From positions 18,645,188 to 18,709,187 of the forward strand of contig NC_049979.1 in assembly GCF_000003815.2 (NCBI RefSeq): a stretch of DNA of 64,000 nt. The letters are read 5' to 3'. The notes under the pieces are model-generated. The model had not been told where the DNA came from. It saw nothing but the letters and a program-made list of their open reading frames with translations, and ran no database searches. The DNA is from Branchiostoma floridae. Lineage: Eukaryota > Chordata > Leptocardii > Amphioxiformes > Branchiostomatidae. The stretch's first letter is position 1. Every line of letters begins with the position of its first letter. Positions 54,001 through 63,000 of the stretch are shown in pieces. A program made the translations under genes and the position numbers.

Positions 54001-57000
54001 TCAGTTAATGACCTAATTTTCTTTGTACCTTATGTCTATCCAACAGTTTCTCAGGGCTGTGTTTTGCATTGAGCAGCTTGATCTCTTCCGCCAGCTCTGC
54101 CTCTGTCTCTGTCAGCTTTTTCTTCAACATGGTCTCTGGCTTCTGGAACTGCAGCTTGGCAAGGCGGATGGGCGCCTTTCTTGTTATATCCTAGAATAAG
54201 GAATGCATAGCATGTTACCATATGGTATGAACCAACAGACTTGTGAATCAATTCGGATCTTGTGTTCACAAGTAGAGAAAAACAGAAGAGAAGAGGATGA
54301 CCAACCTTCCAGCGGTCCTGAGTGTCCTGTATCTTCCTCTGCTGCTGGGTGCGAGTTGGCTCTGGCATCTCCTGCAGGTGCTTCTCAGCCACAGTCAGAT
54401 ACTCTCTTGGGATGGTCTCATCCATCGCATTGAAGAAATCCTGGGAATAATCAATCTTCTTAGTCAAAATGAAAAATTTGAACTATCTGAACAATTGAAT
54501 ATATGAGTTTGTCAGAAAGAACATCATTGTACTATTACGCATACACGTGTATACATGTACAAAATTTCATGGCCATCACACTTAGACATAAATGTAATAC
54601 AGTTAACACATTGTTTATGACCATTACAAGCACACATACCAGATGACCCGTGATGAGTTTATCTATCTGGGTTCCCTCCTGTGCTAGGATAGCTGCTGCC
54701 TCCTTCAGCTTCTTGTCCACATCTGCCTGCCTCCTGCCGAAATCCCTCCATGTCAGCAGGACACTGTTCAGCTTCTTCTCCCACTCAGATGCAATGTCCA
54801 TGCAGTTCTGCAGATGTGAGAAATGTAAAATTAGGGCCTACATGTAGAGACTCAATCAAATATCAAAGAGTTTTACATTTACACTGCACGATATCAAAGT
54901 ATGCCTCTATCTCTGACCAGTGATTGAAACAACTAAATATATGTCTGAGTTGAGTTTATGATCAGCTCATAATCTATGACAATTTTAATTTTTGCTGTTA
55001 ACACAGTGCTTTTACAATTCAGAATGAATGTTCTAAAAAGCATAGATAACTTATCATTCAGCTAACAGGTTATGTTTTTGCAAAGTTGTGTTCTCTGTAC
55101 CTGGAACCTGGTAATGATGTCCGTCATCCGTATCTCCACAATGGACTTGTCCATGTTGTCGGAACACAGACTCAGCACCTTGCTCAGCTCTTTGTTTCTG
55201 GCCTCAAGTTTGGAGCGGATCTGCTTGTGACTGATGAAAAATTGCTGAGGGAGAGAACACAATATTGTATCACATTGTAGTTTTTAGCCTTTTAAGAAAA
55301 ATAACATGTAATACAAATTACATTTAGCATTTGGCTGAACTTTTCAGTGGTGGACAACAGTTATTTATCCCTTCGTTCCATAACACCTGTTAATAATAAA
55401 ACAGGATATCCATATCACCTGTTAATAAGAAAATAGGAACCATGACTTTGATCATAATAATTTCACACTGCCATTCTTTGTTTCTGTACCTGATGAGATT
55501 TGATTCTCTCCTCCAGCTGCTCCAAGCTAGCCTCCACTTTGTGTGACAGGAGAAGCTTCTCAGCCTGGTCCAGCCAGCGGGTGATCTCCAGGCATCCATG
55601 TTCTAGGGCCTCCAACGGCTCCTGCATCTCTGTGCACAACCTCATTCCAACAGGAACAGTCTCTCGCACCTAGGAGGTAAAACACAGTCAAACACTACCA
55701 ACGGAACACATTTTAGCTGATACATGTAGAATTTTTTTAATGCACTCTGTATGTCTGAATCAAGGCAAGCTCAAACCAGGAAAGTTTCTGACCTTGAGAA
55801 ATCTGTCCTTGATGTCCTTTAGGGCCTCAAACATGGTCTTGACCTGGTCAGGGGGTGTCTCCTTCACCAGAATCTGTCCCAGTTTAGACAGAGCTTTGAT
55901 GGCACTCTCCTGGGCTGGGATCTCAGCATTTATGTCCTAGAGTGGGGTGCACACAAGAAGAATTTAGTCACTTGTTGCATAATTTGCTTACAAATGGATA
56001 GGCATACTGATCTGATGACTAAGTAAGTGACAACCTGTCAGTCTAGAATGCAAGCACCATTGGGTTAATTACGTTATTTTTCACACTTTCAAAATTGTAT
56101 TGTCTTTAACACCAACATCAGACAACAACTTCAGCTCAGGGCTTCACATAATGCTACATGCTGATCAACACCTGTTCTTTTCTTGTGAAGATACATGAAT
56201 ATGGAAAACAGAAAATGTCCTGAGAGAAAGTTAAAAGGTACAGTATACTGTAGTATCTGAGTGATCAAAAAATCAAAACAAAGGCATTGTTTTTGGTCAT
56301 TTTACTACATCATACGTTATCACACTGTACAGTGGTATTCACATCATATTAGTAATCTTTATTGAGACACGACAAAAGTACAGCAACTTTCGTAAGGTCT
56401 ACATGTATAACAGCTACATACAGTACAATTTAACACACATATATGGATATCTAAAGGTATGAATAAATCAACATATAGGGTCTAGCTTGTTATTTACACT
56501 ATTGGTTAATATGAATGTGACTTTTGTCCAACTCTGTTCCACTTTCTGACAAACCACACTCAAATGTATTCAGTGGTTCACTCAAATTGTTACTGAAGCT
56601 TGTTGACAGTTCATTTGTAGTGATATTTCTGTGACACTTGGTCCCACACAAAGCTTCAAAGATTGCCGACAGCAAGGTAAAGTCAGGTATGTATTTTATA
56701 TTCTGTGGCTGGCTTATGAGTAGGGTACTGAAAATAAGGAGACTTGGCGCGGCTTGCTTGTGTGTTGACTAATACTTGAAATTTGCGAAAATGACAGATA
56801 TGTTGAAAATAAATTACAAACGTCAATCTGAAAGGATATCTTGATGAATTCAATAAATTTGCAGTTTTGGTGCCTAAATTCTATAGTACATGCTTTTAAA
56901 ACCAAAACCAATATGGCTACTCACCTCTAGGTCCTGCACATACTCCTTGATGGAGACATAAGTCACCTGGACTGGCTTCTTCAGCACTTTCTCCGCCTTG

Positions 57001-60000
57001 GTCAGCCAGTCTGTCAGCCGCTTGGTTCCCGTCTGATATTCCCGGTTCATTTTGCTCACTTCGCCTTCCTTTACCTAGTGAGGAAGGAGCAACATTAGCA
57101 AGAAACAAACATTTTCCACTGTAATAGACACTACAGGTTTGTTCACACAATGTCAAGTGGACACTGTGACTGTGAGACACTACACTGAAAAAGTCAAACA
57201 TTTCAGCAATATGAAGCAAAATACTATGCATTTACCCTAGGCAAAAAACAACAAGAACTTACAATCTTCTCAAACTTTCAAAGTGACGACTCTCCTTACT
57301 TCATCCAACTCATTGTTGCAACTGGTCCTGTTATTGGTACCATTACAACAGAAAATGCATAATTACTGTAGAACAATTATCACCTGGTCTTTGACGGAGT
57401 CAAACAAGTCCTTCCACCTGCCATTGATGAGCAGTAGCTGTTGTTGAATATCCAGGGAGACAGACTCATTGGTGATCTCAATTAGAAAGTTCCCTGTTTC
57501 ATTCAGCAGAGATTGTCTGTCCTGCCACTGGAACAAGTCCTGGAAGTACTCCTGTACAGGAGGGTGTGGTCAAAGAGCAGACACATTAGCCATATGTTTA
57601 TCAGTATCAAAAATTGATTGTACACGTACAGTAAGGTGAGTTGGCCTGTATCTTCAGGAAAAAACACTCTTGTAAACACAGACAACTGTGATGAAATCAT
57701 TTCCACAGCATCCATTGAAGAAGCTAGGATTGACCACTATTTTGTACACTGCTGAGTGTTCAAAGTGACTTGATCTCTGCAACCTAACTGGTGTTAACGC
57801 ACACCTCACTATGGAGGGAAAGTATTGTCTTGTTCAAAAACAGGAAAGAGTAAAAGTGAATCATTGACTAAAAGCGCTAACATAGGTTGCATACCTAAAT
57901 TTCAAATTCCCATCAAAAGTTAATTTTCAACTTCTTTGAATCACGAGAAATACTGAGCTATACAAGCATGCTTGAATGCATCTTGTAGTAACATAACCAA
58001 CACAAACATTTCACTAACATGTTATTGTAGAACAGACAGTCTAAGAGATAAAGCTGACCTTCTTGACATCATCAGGCTTGCTGGCCATGCCTTCAGACTT
58101 CTCCAGCCAGTCCTGTAGGAGCTGAACACACTCATTGTACTTCTTCCACTTGTCAATCACCTCCTCCAGCATGGTCTTTACACTCCTGATCTCCACCGAC
58201 AAGTTCTTCCACTGGGCAGCCTTGTCACTCAGGAACTTACGAACCCTCTCCTTTTCCTCAGCTGGGAGATCAAGGGAGATTCAGAAAGTTCATGAAATCA
58301 AAAGCATACATGACATTATGATAATAAGGCATACTTGACATACTGCAATATGCAAACTGACTGCTAGAGGGTGCTTTTCACCCTTGTAGAAGCACTTCTG
58401 AAACTGGTTCTCACCTGGAATTTCATCTGCAAGGTAGGCTTCTGCCACTCTCTGTAGATAGGCTGAGGTTGAGTCATATGTCTCAAAGAACTTCTTCTTG
58501 TGAATGAACTCCTGCAGTAACCAATGTAATATTTGGGCTATTAGCATTGCATTTTCAGGGAAGTTGCCTAATTTTGTATACATGCAGCATTTGTGGCACA
58601 TTGAATCTTAAATTTATATTACATTTTTCTAAAACAAGCAAGCTGGCAAAACTAATACAGTCACATATTTCAAGCTAGGAACCTCTGCTGGTCAACTTAC
58701 AAGTTAAGTTTTGATAGAGAAATCTTTTCTACCCAGTTTTTCTGATATCACCTGATACACGTACCATGTAGTTCTTGAGTAGCTGTTCCACGTGTTCCTG
58801 TTTGCCATACTTGATGGTCCAAGACTTGAGTTTGGTCTCTCCCATCACCAGGAATGCCAGCAGCCGGTACTTGTACTCCAAGTACTGGAGCTGGATGAAC
58901 CTGTGGTATGATCATCACAGGGTCAGGTTGGCAACCATCAAGTGGAAATTCAAATTGTCTAGCCTGGTATAGGGTTAATATTTCATCATGTTCATACAGT
59001 GTATAATGTCTATTCAACAATTCTGAATTTAATTGCCACTCTGAAAATGCAATATTCTCCAGTGTAATACACTCTTGCATGTCTCAATTTGTATACTTGG
59101 GGGTGCTGCACTAGAGATCTTTTAAACATACTGTTTTTCAATGTGGAATTGTGAGGAAAAAAGATTAAAACGGTCTCAAAAATATTCTGGACATACAGCT
59201 AGGGGTAGTATCTATTAAAAGCACAATTCCATTTCAGTCAACAATTCAACATATGTGCATTAACAACCATAGCAGTTCCCAATAAATGTAACAGATATTT
59301 AAGTCTCAAAAACTCACCTATGTTGTGAGTCAGATGCCAGTTTAATGAACCTGCCATCCAGGTCTTTGACTTGCTCCTGTGGAATTGTCTCCCCTTTCAC
59401 CCTCCCTACTGCTTTGACATCTTGGAATGCTTGGGTGTACTTGTCTAGATCCTTGAAGTATGCCTGAAGTGGGATTAACATTACAGACAAATGTAGCAAA
59501 ACTAATTCTACCTTGTATCCATATCATAATCGGGAATGACCAGATAATCAAGTTTTGCCCACATCATATTCACTTGTTTTGTATGGGATTGTTACCTTAT
59601 GTTCTTGAATCATCTGAAGGATTTCATTGGCTGTCTCCTCATGCCCATCCTTGGTTGCTGCTGTCCTGTTGACCATGTCCTCCCCCTTGTGAAGCCAGGT
59701 GGCGATGTGACCCAGGGGCTGGGGGAGCCGGCTGTCCATCTTCCACTGCCACCGACGGGTCTGCTCCACTATTGCTTCCCACCTATGATGGACAGTTTGC
59801 TCACGCTGACTTATTATGTAACATTGACATGAAATAAGCAATATGTAAATGTATGTACATGTACGCTCTGTAAGTGAACCACATTCTAAATTTCTGATGC
59901 CTGCATAGTAATAGTATCATTCCAGACTTCCTTATTGGTTGTCAAGAAATCTCATACAAGAAATTACAACACTTCTAGAACAACCTACCTGGTAATCATT

Positions 60001-63000
60001 TCTGTAATATTGTCCTCTGTCAACATTAAGAGAAGTCTGGCTTCATACTGTTGCTGAATCCAAATGTATGTTTTTTCTTTGTTTGCCAGATCCTGTTTGA
60101 AAGCCTGAAAATGCTAAACAGTGCAGTAAAGGGTACATGTTAGAATCAGAAATTATCTATCAAGTGCATGTACTTTGAATGAAACAAACTACATTTGACA
60201 TCACAAATCTCCTGTGAAGCTATAAACAATACATTCCATAAAACTTTGATCTCTATCCTTTTGCTTAACAAACTTTTCAGCAGTGAAGCACAGATACACA
60301 TTTAGCACTATGTGGTCTACCTAAGAGACATTGTCCCTAAGTCTGACAGAGAGTCTCAGAAATCAACAGAGCTATCATTGATGACAGTATGGCTTCAGAA
60401 AAAAAGAGAGTACAAAAATATTTATAGCAGGTACATTTTGTTTTTTGACTCTTTGGTCCTGTTCAGGTCAAAGATGTTAGATTCAAGACCACTGCAAACT
60501 CGGTGCATGAAGATAACCCAGTCTACTTTCAAACAAGGACCAGCAAAGCTCACCGGTACAAAATAATCAATCGGAAAAAGACAGAAAGAATTCCCCAGAA
60601 AATGTAACATGCTTTAAAATTGTTATCTACCTCCACTTCCTCCTGTTTAAGTCTCCCTCCAGCAGCCTTGGGACAGAAGATGCAACAAAGCAAGCTTAGA
60701 CTTATTGGTGCACATTGAAAGACAGTATTCATTCATCTTTTTAGGAGATAAAATCACATCATCATGCAAAGACACACAGCTACAACAGTCCTTCTCACCA
60801 TATTCAGAAAATCTACAAGGGGAAAGCAGATTGCAATGACTGGCATGCATGCAGGTTAGTCTGATAGAAAGCACAAATCACCAGATAGCTAGATGCAGTG
60901 CTGGGTTAGAGTTGCAGAGGTGCTGAAATGAGGAGCTATTGCTGAACTTCACAGCCTGGCAAGCAGGTGGACATGAAATGCTTCCCAAGCTGACAGAACT
61001 TTAATTAGTTTACACAGATTTACATGTACCATCATTGGTTAATGTAACTATGTTACTTATAGATAGCATGTCATAAGTTGGTCTTCATTTAAAAGCCTGG
61101 CAAAATTAATCCTGTTTAGAAGACTTGCTTAGCACAAAAGTTCATACTATAACCTATAAAGATATCAGCACAATACATTATATGCACTTTTACTGGCTAA
61201 GATTAAGCACCAACTATATACCATGTATTGATTAAGTATGACATGGACATGGATGAGGGGGAACTGACCTGAAACTCATCCCCTCTACCGATACCAGGGA
61301 TGCTGGCGCTGAAGTCCTTGAGTCTGATCTCTGCTCGAGAGATCCAGGTCATCAGAGCCTGGTACTCCTCATTCTCCTCCCTGATGTGCAGCTCCACCTG
61401 GGACGGCTCCTGGTGCAGAAAGCCTCAATCAGTCTATCATTTCTGGCAATGTAATTCTGTGCAAATGACCTTTCATTCTTGGAATGGCTTCTGCTTCTAA
61501 TATGTAATTCCCTACATTTTCATCTACAACTAGCAACACAACACACAATTAACAGGCTTCATAATCAAGTGAACAAGAAGTATTTGTACCACAAGTGTCT
61601 ACACAAAGTTAATGACAGCATGTGAAACCATTGCTCACCTGCGGTGTGTCCTCCCCTGTATCAGGGTAGGCCTGCAGGAACTGTGCCACGTATGTCATGA
61701 TGGACTTCTCATCAGGCTTGCTCACATCCACATCCTGGTGCGGATATCAAGACAGAGTTCACATTAAAATTCCATCCAGCAGACATCTCTATGTTTCAAT
61801 GGTTGTGGCAGTGAGGCCATTAAAAGTAAGAAAGTGACTTATTTGGACATCTACTTCCAAATTCTTCACAGCTCTCATGCATTACTTCTGTCAAAAATAA
61901 ATCAACAGTCAAATAAAAAAAAGAATAAAAGTACCAAGACTCCCTATGAGTTCATGAGTTGTCTAGTTACATTTTAGTCTGTAAAAATATTCAATAAACA
62001 CTGACCTGGGGTTCTAAAATTCTTGGAATTCCTAGTTTTTCTTCTGCCGTAGTGAAGGCATGCTCCAACCTTTCCAAGTTAGATTTCTGTTTTATGTCTG
62101 CCATGTCAACCAGTTCTGGCTTGACCGAGTGGATGAGAGCATTGAATGCTATACCATCTCTCCAACTCTTCCCAAAGTCCTGTACCTCCACACCTGCAGT
62201 GCTCACTCGCCTTATTGGGAATTCAAAGAATTAATTATCAGATCAGCCTTAGATATAACACAGAACCTTTTGTAGACAATCATACACAATTTGCTTGAAA
62301 AAGTTGGTTTACTTAATTGCATATTCATCTGGTTTGACAGCAAGAAAAAGGGAAAGAACTTTCCCTACAATTAGTCATGCTGTTTCAGTTACGTATTGTC
62401 AGCGATGTCAACAGTAAGGAACTAATGATGTGTACACAGTGTGCAGGACTGTACATGAACATCATGGTTCAATGGCAGTCACATTTTTAAACTATGTTGG
62501 ACTGAAAACAATGTTGGACTCACAAATCCAACAGTAAAGTTACATAACTTTCATCAAATAACTAACCTGGCTGCAGCCTTCTTTGCCCACTTAAGAAGGG
62601 CCTTTTTGGCACCGGCCACACCTTTGAGGCTGACTACCTTCTTCTTAACTGGTGGTTCACCTGGAACAATGATTTCAGTTCATGTGTTAATTACTGACCT
62701 TCATATTGGGACCTGTTCAAACACTACTTGCGTACAAAACACCTTGTAGACAGCTTCAATCAAAGTTAAAACTAGTTATTCCAGTTATAAAGTTTGGATC
62801 TAATTCCTGTTGAAGTAAAAAAGCCAAACAAGACCTCCCACCTGTGAGGCTGCCAGGCCTTGTGTAAGACGGAGCACCAGTCACACTTCCACTGTCCAAA
62901 CTACTGGCACTGCTGCCGAGAGGAGAGGCCAGCAATGCTGTGAGGTCCTCAATCTGGCGTAGGAAGAGTACACAAATCCTTCAAACAACACAATCTAACA

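Noticed and set aside
58748-59080. 110-codon minus-strand frame with a Pro/Val-rich reading
   Set aside because: It is a wrong-frame translation of exon 11; the in-phase frame gives the conserved [10 protein letters not shown] block.
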